A DNA stretch of 64,000 nt, taken from assembly GCA_002286855.1 (NCBI GenBank), contig NRSV01000015.1:310001-374000 (forward strand). The letters are read 5' to 3'. Origin of the DNA: Bipolaris cookei. Its lineage: Eukaryota > Ascomycota > Dothideomycetes > Pleosporales > Pleosporaceae. The notes beneath the pieces are model-generated. The model searched no databases. It saw only the letters and a list, made by a program, of their open reading frames with translations, and was not told where the DNA came from. How positions within the stretch are numbered: position 1 is the first letter of the stretch; the number at the start of each line of letters is the position of its first letter. Both the position numbers and the translations under genes were made by a program. Positions 1 through 11,806 of the stretch are shown here, in pieces.

Positions 1-32
1 TAGATACTGACATATCACTAGGTAGCACAGCT

Positions 33-806
33 ATGAACACCTCCGGATCTAACAACGAAGCCCCGCCGGCCTATACACCAGACCCAGCTCAAAATGCAAG
101 CGCATCCCAGTCACCGTCTATAGTAACGACTTCAGACTCTGACCCTTACGCTTTCCTCAGGAGCTTTGATACTATTTTCTTAATTGACGATTCAGGATCC
201 ATGGCTGGCCGCTCATGGAGAGAGACGCAGGAAGCCCTTGCGACAATCACACCGATTTGTACAGCACACGACGAAGACGGCATCGATATCTACTTCCTGA
301 ACCATCCTGACTCGAGCCTCTACAAGAAAATCACTAGTCCCAGCACTATTATCGAAATCTTCCAGACTGTTCGACCTAGCGGCGCTACACCAACTGGCCA
401 GCGCCTCCACAAGATCTTAAAACCCTATCTCCAGCGCTACGAACAGGACGAAAAAACTAAGCCCACTAACATCATTGTCATCACCGATGGCGAGCCCTCT
501 GACGACGTAGAGTCCACCATTATCCAGGCCGCCAAGAAGCTTGATAAGCTCGATGCGCCTGCGTGGCAAGTTGGTATCCAGTTCTTCCAGGTGGGCCGGG
601 AGCCCGGTGCGCGTGAACATCTCAAGCAGCTTGATGATGGGCTCGCCGAATTGGCCGAGGACGAGAATCTCAGAGATATTGTGGATACTGTTCCTTTCAG
701 TGGCGCAGAAGGCGAGTCACTGACTGCAGCGGGTATTCTCAAGGTGGTCATGGGTGCAGTTCACCGCAGGTTGGACAGAAACTCCAAGGATCTGCACAGG
801 AAGTAG
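33..806 (+). CDS. von Willebrand factor A domain protein
   Basis: Single open exon of 257 aa. A short disordered N-terminus with a PPAY motif (residues 11-14) is followed by a vWA domain from about residue 45 to the end. The MIDAS metal site is visible as DDSGSM (about residues 52-57), with a later TDGEPSDD loop of the kind that completes such folds. vWA proteins of this soluble type usually act in protein-protein binding through a bound Mg2+; the partner is unknown. The PPxY element could bind WW domains such as those of Rsp5/Nedd4 ligases (inference from motif only). The frame stays open upstream to the window edge and a CACAG acceptor-like sequence sits just before the ATG, so an earlier exon outside the window cannot be excluded. 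Confidence 0.8.
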   Translation: MNTSGSNNEAPPAYTPDPAQNASASQSPSIVTTSDSDPYAFLRSFDTIFLIDDSGSMAGRSWRETQEALATITPICTAHDEDGIDIYFLNHPDSSLYKKITSPSTIIEIFQTVRPSGATPTGQRLHKILKPYLQRYEQDEKTKPTNIIVITDGEPSDDVESTIIQAAKKLDKLDAPAWQVGIQFFQVGREPGAREHLKQLDDGLAELAEDENLRDIVDTVPFSGAEGESLTAAGILKVVMGAVHRRLDRNSKDLHRK

Positions 807-1771
807 GGATTCTTCAGACTTCCTTTTCAACAAGATGCATGACTAGTTCTGCCGGTGGTTGTGTGGGCTTTGCGAGAAGGACATGTGAGGAGCGTCGTGT
901 GTGCCTTGCAGTAGTCAACACTGCGGGGTACCACTACCAGAATACATTGACAAATACGTTTTCCAGATATGAATACTGGCGCTTGTTGGGCGGGTCTGAT
1001 TGCTGTCTCTGTGGCGTTTGTGGAGAAATACATGGGATAGTAGGTGTCTCTTTTTTGGACTTTAGGTGCATACATACGATACCCCCCTTTTTCTTTGCTG
1101 CATGAAACTGCAAGCGATACAACTTGGGAGGCGGTCTGCTTTTTTTTCCAATGGTCATTATCAGATTGTTAGGGATTTAGAATTCAGGAATTGAGAGAGT
1201 TATCTCTGCTTAATTAGTAGTTTGGTCAATTCATCAATTCTTAAGTGTGTACATTGCTGCCTTGAACACAATTTTGAATTCTACACACACAGCTCAAGAA
1301 AACTTATAATGATAGCGTTATACCCCACTAGATGACAGCCTATCTCGCTCATGTTTCTTCGCTTCAATGTTAGCCTGGACGCCTAAAACGGTCAAGTTAA
1401 TTAGCTGCCAGTCAGCCTTACGATAAGACCCCACCGCAAGGCAGACTTGGAAGATACTCTCCGGGTAAAGCAAGTAAGCACACCGCATAAATGTTCTGCT
1501 TTGAGATAAGTACCTTTTTTTTGTGCATACTCGGGGCCTGTATGCAATTACGCCATAGTATCCATTACAACCAGACACTCAACATGACCGTTTAGGTAGT
1601 TAGAAATCACATCACAATGACCACTCCAACATGCAAACACCCACATACCCAAGAACCAGCACTCATAAGCCTATCCTATTCACTTTTCTTTTCAAACCCC
1701 TCCCCCCCACCCCCCACCCCGCAAAAACACAATTTAACCCAAAGAGGAAAAAAGTATTAATATTATTCATC
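807..1771. other. Convergent intergenic region
   Basis: Lies between the 3' ends of the vWA gene and the minus-strand gene that follows. It contains A/T-rich stretches and a C-rich run near 1690-1720. No credible ORF, tRNA or repeat was recognised; it probably holds both 3' UTRs. Confidence 0.6.
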
Positions 1772-3394
1772 CTAATAAAAATCCTCCCACCGCGTAACCC
1801 TCTCACTCCCCTCCGACTCTGCATCTGACTCCCTCTCCCTCTCCCATCCCTCCCTCTCCCACATCTCCAGCTCCTCACGCCTAGGCTCTTCATCAACACC
1901 ATCGAACCTTCCCCCATTGAACTTCTTATCCCAATACGCAAAATACATGGATGCCTGCCTGGGCCGCGGAAGCGCAGTGTCGCGCTGCTCGTCGGCATCG
2001 GCATTAAACGTCGAAGCTGTAGAATACATATAAGGATTGCGAAGGGTAGGGTCTGTAGCTAAGAGTCTTCTATACTTTTCTTGATATGACTCTGCTGTTT
2101 CGGTGATGTTGAAGATGGGATCGTTAAAGGGGTCGCGGCATTGTGGGTGTTGCCCGGGGCCGCCGGTGTAGGAGAGGATGGTGCTGCAGGAGGTTGAAGC
2201 TGGGCTGGTGGAGCCCATTACGGAGTCTTTGCCGGTGCTGGATGTGCTTAGGGAAGAGGAGTTGCGGTGCTGGCTGTGATTGTGGTTTGGGTCTCGTTTT
2301 TTTATGCGTAGGGGCGCGGGATGCAGGGCTGCTATGCTGATGCTGTCGCTGGGGCTCAATGAGTTGTTTGATAGGTGGTGGTAGGATGAATAGAACGAAG
2401 ACTTATAGGGTGAGGCTTGGTAAGTGTCTTGCCGGCTGTGTAGTTTGGTAAAGGTGTAGTCTTGCTTGTCGCGCATCTGGAAACCTAAGGGTTCTGCTGG
2501 GGAGACCTGCTCTACCCTGAAAGGGCGAGAGTTCGGACATGTTTTTGTATCGACCTGCATACGGACCAAGTGCTCGCCGTTTTTGTGACTGTGTGATGTA
2601 TCCGAAGAGGAGTGCGCTGTTGTGCCAGAGAGCGTCCGATACAAAGTCTCCCGCTGGTGCCTTCGCTCGAGCATCAAAAACTTTAGTCTCATACCAAGGT
2701 CACCGGCTTCGTAAAGGGTCTTCTCACCCCCAGGAGTCTTCTTGATCCAGTATTTTACGAACCGTATACGCTTCGAGCTCGTCTCTGCCCAGTAAGGGGT
2801 ATCAGGAGCGGCGTTGGGATTTGTCAGACTTTTGGTACTTAAGCGGCCGACCATGCCCGCAAAGAGAGCGGAGAGGACGTTTTCATCAGAGGCAATACGC
2901 GCCATGATACAAGCCGGACACTGATCGCGCTGATAGTGCCACTTGTCTCCACAGTAGATGGGCTCACGGCCAGGCGGCGCAGAAGCATCAATATTGAAAT
3001 CCAGTCGCCACATTTGCAGTACAGGTTCCATCTGACGTGCCCTCAACTCCTGATCTGGGGTCAGAAGATCACACATGATCAGAGGGTAAAGGAATTGGCC
3101 GACTGCGCCTTCAAACTCGTGCTTCACCCATGCCCAGATGTCGTCGATTAGATGTGCATCTAGGCCTTTGTGGATGCAGCAAAGGTTCCCAGAAGTCCCG
3201 AAGAATAGAGAAGAGAAGCGTAAGCGACGAGGGAGATCTTGGATATCCAACTTGGTGTACTTTCGGTAGAGTACCACTTTGCGCTCATAACGCTCTTCGG
3301 TGGGTGCCGGGACATCTCACATGATGCGCACCAAGCGTTTCATATCATTGCCGTGAAGACGGCGAGCCTCCATTCGACTCAAAAAGGAAACCAT
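1772..3394 (-). pseudogene. Conserved-looking protein of unknown function, interrupted by an in-frame TGA
   Basis: A continuous 501-codon frame ends at 1772 and its protein-like reading continues upstream to 3314. An ATG in good context (CAAAATGG) at 3394 opens the same frame and reads 25 residues, then TGA at 3319-3317, then continues with residues DVPAPTEERYERK into the long frame. Apart from this stop the product would be about 540 aa. The N-terminal half is globular and rich in Trp and Cys, with a possible Cys pair in QCPAC. The C-terminal half is Ser/Thr-rich and disordered, ending in an acidic tail. No domain is recognised. A GTGAGA donor overlaps the stop, but no AG in the needed phase occurs in the next 25 or so codons, so splicing does not easily remove it. 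It may be a nonsense allele, a readthrough gene or a sequence error. If the stop is real, translation could restart downstream. Confidence 0.6.
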
Positions 3395-4082
3395 TTTGAT
3401 CTTGTCTGGCACAGTGTATTTGTAGAGATGTTACTTTGTGGGATGCGAGAAAACGTAGGGGGTTGGAAATGAGTGAACGGGTATATAACCCTTTCAACAT
3501 GACATGGTAGATAAACAACGCGGTGAAGAGCTAGATGCATTGTGGGAAATGTCAAGTTGGGTTTTGGTATTCACGGCTCTTGGAACAGCGAGAGAGTGAT
3601 ACATTGTTGGGACATGGAAAAGTCCACAGTGTGCAAATATAGTAGTAAATCTCAGAATCAGATCAGAAATTTAAGACTAAAAGCAGCTACAGAGACACTA
3701 ACTGACAAGCCGGTGGGATTATCGGAAAAGAATACTGAATGAAACATAAGCATCAAAGTCACGCGCAGCGCCTACTCGTCAAGACAAGCTAAAAGAGTTG
3801 CGGACCAGAACATAGACAAAAGATTTCATAGTCAATAATAGGACTTAAATTCAATAGTGATCCAGCTATGCAGTAAACGCCGTTCCAGAATCGTATAGTG
3901 CATGAGTAAAGGATGAAAAAGATAAGACCATATCCCAAATGGTGCGCAAAGCAGCCCAAGGCCGAAGCTACCAGATAATACAAGAAAAAAATCAAAAGAA
4001 GCGAAAGCTTGTAGCACTAGGACTAGACATTACCTATAGCAACCGGGTGGTTCTTGTCTACAAATGAAGCAAGTGGGTGCAA
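3395..4082. other. Intergenic region upstream of the TGA-interrupted gene
   Basis: Promoter side of the minus-strand gene ending at 1772. A TATATA sequence occurs about 90 bp upstream of its ATG (near 3482-3488, minus strand). The right part is presumably the 3' UTR of the hydroxylase gene. No ORF with convincing coding character was found. Confidence 0.5.
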
Positions 4083-5448
4083 TCAATGTGAGCTCTCTAA
4101 TCCTAGAACATTGGCTCTCCTGCCGTGCAGGTTTTGATTGACCTTGTTTGTCAAATCTTTAAAGTTTGTTCCCGCCGATGATGAAATGCTAGTAGCCTTT
4201 TTTCTTGAAATGCGGGGGGTTGAAGCTCCTTGTGGGAGCGAGGAGTCCTCCTGAGATGGGCTGGAGGCTGCTGCAGCAGTCGCCGGGACAGCGGTTGCCT
4301 CATTCTCCTTCTCTTGGTCAAGCTTATGCTGTGCCGTGATACGGGCACGCTCGTACTTCGCAGCCACGTCACCCTTGTACATGGTGCCTCCAATTCGATC
4401 CAAGTAGACAAAGAATGGCTGCGAGAAGTTGGTTTTGATGCCCCAGCTCTGGTGGTGGATATCGTGGTACGCGGCATTGTTGGGAAAGATCCAATGAATA
4501 GGGTCGTAAGGGAATGCATAACCGCCATGGTCGAGGACAGTCTTGATGGTTGAGCCGGTGAAGAACCACATGGATTGCCGCATAGTCAGGCCGGTGAGAA
4601 GGTAGCTAAGACCAGCACCAAGGGTATCTAGCGCAAAACCCTCAATTGGGTGGTTGTACAGCGCGCCGTAAGCATATGGGACGTAGAGCCGGTGGTGGCG
4701 TGAGTGGAAGGTCACTATGTATGTTAGCTAAGCACTGGGGAGTTCAAGAGCCGAGTGTACCGTATAACCACTTGTTCAGGTGCATTGCGCGATGCAGCAT
4801 GTATTCCCATGCATCCATTATGACGATGGCAGCGCTAAATTGAAACGCAGGAATGGCGTACCAGTAGGCAAAGCTAGCGACAGCCAGTTCCCAGGAAGCA
4901 AAGGCCGGAACCAGCGTCTGCTCTCCAGCAACTATTACCGACTGTAGCAGCGCTGGGTATTTCCCTCCAGCAATGACGGAAGAGAGAACCGGCTGGGAAG
5001 AAGTAAGCTTTGAGGCCAGGGCGACTGGATTAACGCCAACTGCGGACAAGACGTATGGAACTGCGCGCTGTGCGAGGCGGATCTTCTGGGCATACCAAGC
5101 GACGTCATAATCGGCTTTTCCAGTAGTCGGGGCATCGTCGAATATGGAGAGGCTGAAGGATGCTATGATCTGAATGACCTGTTGGAGTATGACGTCGCGC
5201 AGGACTTCGTATCGCGAGACATGATTGCGCTTCAGGACCTCTGCGGGCGTGTGCAGTCGGTATTGGGGAAACAGGTCGTATACGTCAATGGCGTGGAATA
5301 TCAGGGACACGAACCAGTAGCCGACAACGGGGAGGGCGGCTTGTATGAAGGCGTCGGATGCCCATGATGTGAGAGGCTGTAGAGGCTGAAGGGTGTATTC
5401 AGGCAGTGGCGGTAGGTCGTAGGATGCAGTTGAGTTTGCGCTCGCCAT
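4083..5448 (-). CDS. SUR2: Sphingolipid C4-hydroxylase (SUR2-type fatty acid hydroxylase)
   Basis: Two exons, complement(join(4083..4714,4761..5448)), joined by a 46 bp intron (GTACAC...CATAG, branch CTAAC), giving 439 aa. It belongs to the ER di-iron fatty acid hydroxylase superfamily. In yeast Sur2 hydroxylates C4 of dihydrosphingosine to make phytosphingosine. The three histidine boxes are visible: HRAMH (residues 219-223), HSRHH (233-237) and HDIHH further on. The family-typical run LYNHPIEGF follows the second box. Hydrophobic segments at about residues 35-55, 95-115 and 185-210 fit an ER membrane protein. The protein is longer than yeast Sur2 because of a C-terminal tail of about 90 residues rich in Ala, Ser and Lys. 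The intron splits the catalytic region between the first two boxes. It is divergent from the TCTP gene. Confidence 0.9.
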
Positions 5449-6110
5449 GGTGCAGCAATGGTGCTCCAGGGCAGCGAATTATGGATTGCAAGTGTGGCTA
5501 TGCGACGGCGACTGGGGGAGTGCAGAGTGCTCGTCGAGGGGCGCAGGGCAGGCTTCGGCGATGACGGGCGACGGCAAGAGTCCGGGAGCGGCGGAGCAAG
5601 GAAATTAGGGAGAAGGAGCGATGCAGCAGACGGATAAACGGCAGGTGCAGGTGGGAAGCAGATGAGGGTGAGCCCGTGGTTGAAATGGTCGGCGGCGGAG
5701 GGCTCGGAAAGGAGAGGCTGAGGTGGGCAGAGCGAGGCGAGGGAGAAAGTCGTGTGAGGGTGGTGCTGCTGGTGCTTGCCTGTGATAGGGAGAAGCACTG
5801 GTGCGACGTACGGGCGCATCATGACATTTCGCCTGCCCTGCCGGGCCAAAAGTGCCTGAATTACCAGGCCACCACCACCGCCACACAACGCCCTGTGCGT
5901 GCATAGGGCCGCCACCCACTAGCCACAGTCCACTTCCGGCTAGACCGCCCTCAAACCCAATTTTCGACCCCACCAAATTCTCTCTCACGCCCTTATAGTC
6001 CCGCGCTTCCTTTCCGCCCCGAGTGAAAGAAAGAATCCTCCAGCCCCCCGACCAGCCGACATTCTTTCTCCAACCCACCGCCACATCTGCACATACACCA
6101 CATCGCCAAT
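5449..6110. promoter_or_regulatory. Shared divergent promoter of SUR2 and TCTP
   Basis: 662 bp separate the two divergent start codons. The sequence is GC-rich on the SUR2 side and pyrimidine-rich (CCACC, TTTCTCC) just before the TCTP start, as in many highly expressed fungal genes. No TATA box was seen. Open frames across it are compositional and look non-coding. Confidence 0.6.
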
Positions 6111-6864
6111 ATGATCATTTACAAGGTGCGTTGTTGCTCCTGCCCGCACGCAGTTGCCCCTGCCCGCGCAACTACCCCGCCTTCCCTGTTGCGCTTGACC
6201 ACAGCCTGCGCGGGCGGAAAAGCATATGGCCCCTTATGCCAGACATGCAGTATTGACACGCTTTCAGGACGTCATCACCGGTGACGAGATCATCTCCGAC
6301 TCGTACAACCTCAAGGAGATTGACGGCGTCGCCTACGAGGCCGACTGCTCCAAGATCACTGTCGGAGGCGAGACTTTCGGTGCGTGCTAGTGACACAACG
6401 GTACACTTACCTAGCCTAACAGCCCTGCAGACACTGGTGCCAATGCCTCTGCTGAGGAGCAGGAAGAGGGTGCCGATGACCAGGCCGAGACAAAGATCGA
6501 TGTCGTCTACTCTTTCCGCCTCAACGAGACGGGTTTCGACAAGAAGGGCTACCTCACATACCTCAAGGGTGCGCCACATGAACATAGTCCATCAGCATAC
6601 CAATACTAACTATGATCAGGCTACATGAAGGCAGTCAAGGAGGCTCTCAAAGCCAAGGGCGCTGACGAAGCCGCCATCAAGGAGTTCGAGACTGGAGCCC
6701 AGACTTTTGCCAAGAAGATCATTACCAACTTCAAGGACTACGAGTTTTACACCGGCGAGTCCATGAACCCTGACGGCATGATCGTCCTCCTCAACTACCG
6801 CGAGGATGGTGTCACCCCCTACGTCACTGTCTGGAAGCACGGTCTCGAGGAGATGAAGGTTTAA
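6111..6864 (+). CDS. TMA19: Translationally controlled tumor protein homolog (TCTP/Tma19)
   Basis: Four exons, join(6111..6125,6268..6379,6431..6568,6620..6864), encode 169 aa, the normal family length. The first exon codes only for MIIYK. The fold-defining regions are recognisable: DVITGDEIISDSY near the N-terminus, a short acidic variable loop (about residues 48-62), and the C-terminal GESMNPDGMIVLLNYREDG stretch. TCTP is an abundant cytosolic protein associated with ribosomes, growth and stress responses. All introns have GTGCG donors, and the third has a clear ACTAAC branch site. The neighbouring gene on the left is divergent, and the region just upstream is pyrimidine-rich. Confidence 0.95.
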
Positions 6865-7437
6865 GCTTGGACGGCTCAAGGCGCGGGGTCGGTTCACGGT
6901 TCATTTTGAATTTCACGAATACCTATTGCATGGTTGGGATATCCGCCAGAGGGCGAAAAAAACGACACGGCACCAATCTAGACGACTGTTATCGAGTCAT
7001 ATGTGACACATGTTATTCTTTCTTCCCGATTCACCCCACCTCTTGCCTTGTGCCGCTACTGTACCCTGTCAATGCAGCGTTGGGTGAGCTTTTATGCACA
7101 TCAAATACTAACCCCACTTATCTAGTCAATTCTGGATCCTTGCTTCTTGTCTGCATAAGCGAGATAGCTTCTGTTTGTTGTGGTGCGAAAACCCGGTTTT
7201 TGTTTGCGTGAATGAGACTCTTGTGACACCGCGTGAACGCGCCGTGCACAGACCAACATTCTCATCACCAAAACGATAGCCGCCCAGGCAAGGTATTCTC
7301 AGCCTTGGAGTGCTGCCTTGACCAACCTTACCATCCGGCATACTCGAAACTCCTTTTTCTTAACATTTACACGTTTGCTTGTCTCTTGGTTGTTCCTTGA
7401 ACTTGGTATCAGGCGAGCAAGATAGCTGTTGCCCCGC
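6865..7437. other. Intergenic region between TCTP and the RdRP gene
   Basis: Contains the TCTP 3' UTR and the RdRP promoter. No ORF, RNA gene or repeat was recognised. Confidence 0.5.
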
Positions 7438-10400
7438 ATGACGGATCATGCTAGGGCGAAGGGTCCTCCCGCACTTCCCTCGCTTCCAGGCACGCCGCCC
7501 CGCCCAGGAGATGCTATCGACAAGCTTGTACAATCCGTCAACAAACAATGGGATCTTAGCATCAAGCTCCGTGGCCATTATTCGCCATCAAAATTAAGCC
7601 GAAATGACACGGGCAATAAAGTATACGGGCACATCAAATTCCTGTTTTACCAAAATGAGCAAGCCCTTGACCAGGCAATTGAAAAGTTCAACTCCAGCGC
7701 TCGGCAGAAACGACCCGAAGAGCGCCTGGCTCTTCTTCACGAGTTACTGTCGGATGCAGCAAAGACGTGCAGACCGCTCTCAAGGACCCGGACGCAGAAC
7801 ATTGGCCAGCCCAGAAGCCTTGTTTCTTCTTTTCGCAGTCAGTAATCCTTTTCCTTGAACAATTCTCCGGTTTTCGGTGTTTGTACATCACAGTCATGCT
7901 GATCCCGTTGGCAACTTTTATGACAGCTTGAGGTTCATGCCTCCGTGTTTCATGGGCTCCGCTCCAAGTAATAGAAACCCCATACATATAAGTACTAACT
8001 TGTAGACAGAAGCAATCAAGAAACCACAGCCACTCAGTCCACTACGTTTCCACCGGCAAGATCAGCGAGAGTCTCTTGAGTCATGTGAATCTTATAAGAC
8101 CGCTCTACATCCAGGATCTCCTACAGATGAAGACACCGACAACGAAATGAACCCAGGGCTCGAGGCACGATCTCCATCGCCTTCTCCATCGCCTTCTCCA
8201 TCTTCTAGGCCAATATACCCATTCCAGGCAAGTAAACCTATTTCACTGCATGCGACAAGGAAACGGCCCTTGGAAAACTTCAATCATTATGGAACGTCGT
8301 CGAAATTGACAAAAGTCCCGAGACGAAAGCAGACACTCAAACCATCCCATAATGTAGATTCGTTCGTAATACCGACTATCGACATGACCCCCTCGCTTCG
8401 GCATAATCCTGATCCATCATCCGCAAACACGTCCTTCAACAATAGTACTTTCTCATCACAAGAGACCGCCAATACCACAGCGACTTCTTTCACGTCGTAT
8501 AATGGCGATACCGACGCTTATGGACAATACAGCCCAAGATTAAAGACGATAAATAGGAGGAGCTCCACCACGTTAGGCTCCTTGGATGATGATAGTTTTA
8601 TCCAAGCGGAAAAGCAATCTGTCATGTCTCCCCAAAGTGACAGGGTATGTGAGCAAGACATCCAGACCGAACTCGATAGAAACTTCTCTCAAGACAGCAA
8701 CGGGCAAAGCAGATCTACTTTCGGCTCTGTTGATCATGAGGAATTTGTCAATGTGGCAGCAAATGTTGAAAACAAGCAAGATCAGCCAGATCCGGTTGCC
8801 TGCCTGGAACCCCCTGGGGCCGCCACCAACCAACAGCGACACGATTTATCAACCGATAAGATTTCCTACCACATACGCGACATACCTAGGCAAAGTCTCT
8901 TCGTGGAAATACTTCCAATGGAGTTGGAATATATTCCCTACTATGTTTTGTTCATCTGTCTGCGCATTGCGTTAGAATACTCTGTTCAATTGCGAACAAT
9001 TGTGGATGTTGTTGACGATCCAAATATCTTCACCGACCCACAAACCTTTTGGCACTCCATTGATTGCCACCTTAAGAGCCTGGGCAGATCTACAGTCAAG
9101 TCACGCGACCCCAATCGCCTCTGGCAAGCAGTAAATCGGCAGATGGATGGTCTTACCTTCAAGGGAAAGATCACGTTCAGTTCCAAACGAACAGACTCCA
9201 TCATGTGTCTCAGGCTACTACCGATACAAGAAGAAAAGTCCTGTCGGCTGCAGCGAATGTTTGGTTCGGATCGGTTCCTCTATCTGGATTTACCCGAGTT
9301 TAATTCTTCCAACATAGATAGCTTCACTAAGGATGATATGTTGAAAATCAGAAAGAAGTGGCAAGAGTGGTTGCTCACAGAGCACTTTTTTTTGGGACGC
9401 AAATGGAGAGTGTTCCATATTGACGCCATAAAAAGGAAGCACAGGTCTCGCCAAGAGGACGTGCTTCACGACAAGAGGATCATTCTGTTTGCCACAGAAG
9501 GCACTGGTATTGAGCAACCGTACACAGTGGGTGAAATGCTAAACAAATTCTTGCCTATTGATCTCAACAAAAACCAAAGCTTCTGTAAGGCCTTTGCTCG
9601 CATTGATCTTGGTCTCTCCCGGACCATACCTACTTTGTGCTTCGACACAGGGCAAATACAGCATGTGGATGACAAAATGAGTACAGATGACCCAGAAGAT
9701 ACACAATTCAATGACACAACACTGGAATGGCCACCTGTCCCGGACGGTACTGTGATGGATGATGGGTGTTGTGTCATGTCAGTGGGTGCAGCAAGAAAGA
9801 TATGGGATCTATACACAAAGGCTACGGGCGTTACCGATCCACTACCTAGTGCCTTTCAGGGGCGCATAGGGGGTGCTAAAGGAATTTGGGTAATTAGCGC
9901 AGAAAAATCCACCAAGGATCCGATCCACTTGAAGCTCTGGATCAAGATCAACAGGAGTCAATGGAAATTTGAGCCGCCAAACGACCAATCTCCTCATCAT
10001 CGTACCTTCGAGGTGTCAAACTACAGCTCAACCCCATCTCCATCTGAGCTACATTCATCATTCATTCCTATCTTGGCCGATAGGGGTGTATCAAAGGAGG
10101 CGATATCTGATCTCATGTCTGATTCTCTTGAAAAGGAGCGCATAAATCTACTGGATATTCTTCAAGACGCCACAAAGGTGCATGAATGGGTATACCGAAA
10201 CGGAGTAACCACAAAACTTCGCGAAGAAGCCCCTGGACGAGCTGGTCAACCAATATCTCTCGAGGAAAAGGTTCTGATTCTACTGGAATCCGGCTTTGAC
10301 CCTCTGAAGTTTCCGTATCTTGCTCAGAATCTCGAATGCTTCATCCATAGTAGACAGATATTTCAAGAGGCTAAACTACGTGTGCCGCTTCCGAAATCAA

Positions 10401-11806
10401 CATTCTTGTACGGAGTGGCAGACCCATTGGGAGTGTTGAATCCCGGAGAGATCCAGATATTGTTCTCTTGGCCATTCCTCAATGAAGCCACCAATGAGAG
10501 ATTCTCGGACCTCAGGGACATGGAAGTCTTGGTCGCCCGTCAGCCTACTTGTCGCCGCTCTGATATCCAGAAGGTACGGACAGCTATACATCCCCAGCTG
10601 TCTCATTTAGTAGACGTAGTTGTCTTTCCCTCCAGAGGTCCTTTTCCCCTGGCTGGCAAATTACAGGGAGGCGATTATGACGGCGACATATTCTGGATCT
10701 GCTGGGAGAATACACTTGTACAACCGTTCTTTAATGCTCCTGCACCAGTTCAGTCTCCTGATCCTTCCCTTTATGGAATCAAAACAAGAACCGAGAAGCT
10801 CAAGGATATTGTGGACGTTAAAAAACCCGACAAAGTGGATGCATTTTTGAAAAGAGCTTTCGAGTTCCGTGATCATCCATCGCTGCTAGGTCAAGCAACC
10901 AATCTGGCAGAGAGACAAGCCTACAGCGAAAACTGCGTTCATTCCGGAACCCTTGAACAGCTCTACGATATACATGATCTCCTCATCGATGCAAGTAAGC
11001 AAGGATACATCCTCACTCAGGACAAGTACAACCGCTTCGTAAAGATATTATGTGAAAATCCAGAAGATCCGGCCTACAAAAGGGCAGCTAAAGACTGCAA
11101 ATATGCGAAGATGTCGACAGATACTCCAGAATGTCGTGAGAACAAATACGACTACAAATCAGACAACATACTGGACTATCTCTACTTCGATGTCGTGAGG
11201 GCACACAACGTTGAGACGATGAAAAAAGTCAAGGAGATACTTGGGAACGCTGCTGAACGGGATGAAGCCTTAATATATCCATATCAATACCTTAAGGACA
11301 AGGGAATAGATGTGATCAAGAGAGAGCTCAATTCTTTGGACGGGAAACTTGCACTCATGTATGGTGTATGGGTTCGTTTATGGAAAAACACAACTCTTAC
11401 GGGAGAGAGTCGGAATGCATTAACCGAAGAGTGCCTCCAAAAGTACCTGGCTATGCAACCTGATAATCCAGATGATCCTGATATCAGACCATGGATGACA
11501 CCTTATCGTCGGCATGGTTCATGTCACTGGGACACGATCAAAGCATCGGCACTATATAGCATATTCAAAAAGCCCAATCAGTTAGCCTTCGTCTTCAGGA
11601 TGGCAGGATATGTGCTTTCAAAGCTTAAGGCTGAAAGCTTCGAAGGGACCAGATCCGTGGTACTGCCCATTCGCGCGAACCTCAAACCAAGACGTATCAA
11701 AACCCTGACCCACGGCGATGCAGGGAATGAAGTGGATGAAGACGACTACGACTTCATTGCTGTTCTCGAAGACCCATTCATGGGTCTTGGTGACGGAAAG
11801 AATTGA
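7438..11806 (+). CDS. Cellular RNA-dependent RNA polymerase (RNA silencing)
   Basis: Proposed structure is exon 1 at 7438..7841 and exon 2 at 8006..11806, about 1,400 aa. The 164 bp intron has a textbook TACTAAC branch and TTGTAG acceptor. The right half is an eukaryotic QDE-1/RDR-type polymerase domain: the catalytic loop reads GGDYDGD, with the DYDGD codons at 10673-10687. Such enzymes make double-stranded RNA for Dicer in quelling or related silencing; which fungal clade (QDE-1, SAD-1 or RRP-3) is not decidable by eye. The first 100 residues or so after 8006 are Ser/Pro-rich, including a tandem (SP)n from repeated CCATCG/CTTCT units. In exon 1 the frame opened at 7438 loses its protein-like character near 7761, and a +1 frame (VQTALKDPDAEHW...) is the one that joins in phase to exon 2. 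This suggests a one-base frameshift, unless a weak GTTTCT donor at 7822 is used. Confidence 0.88.
7842..8005 (+). other. RdRP intron 1
   Basis: Donor GTAATC, branch TACTAAC at about 7992-7998 and acceptor TTGTAG ending at 8005. The downstream exon is open in the polymerase frame from ACA GAA at 8006, well before the first internal ATG at 8147. The branch and acceptor are strong; the donor choice is uncertain. Confidence 0.6.
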
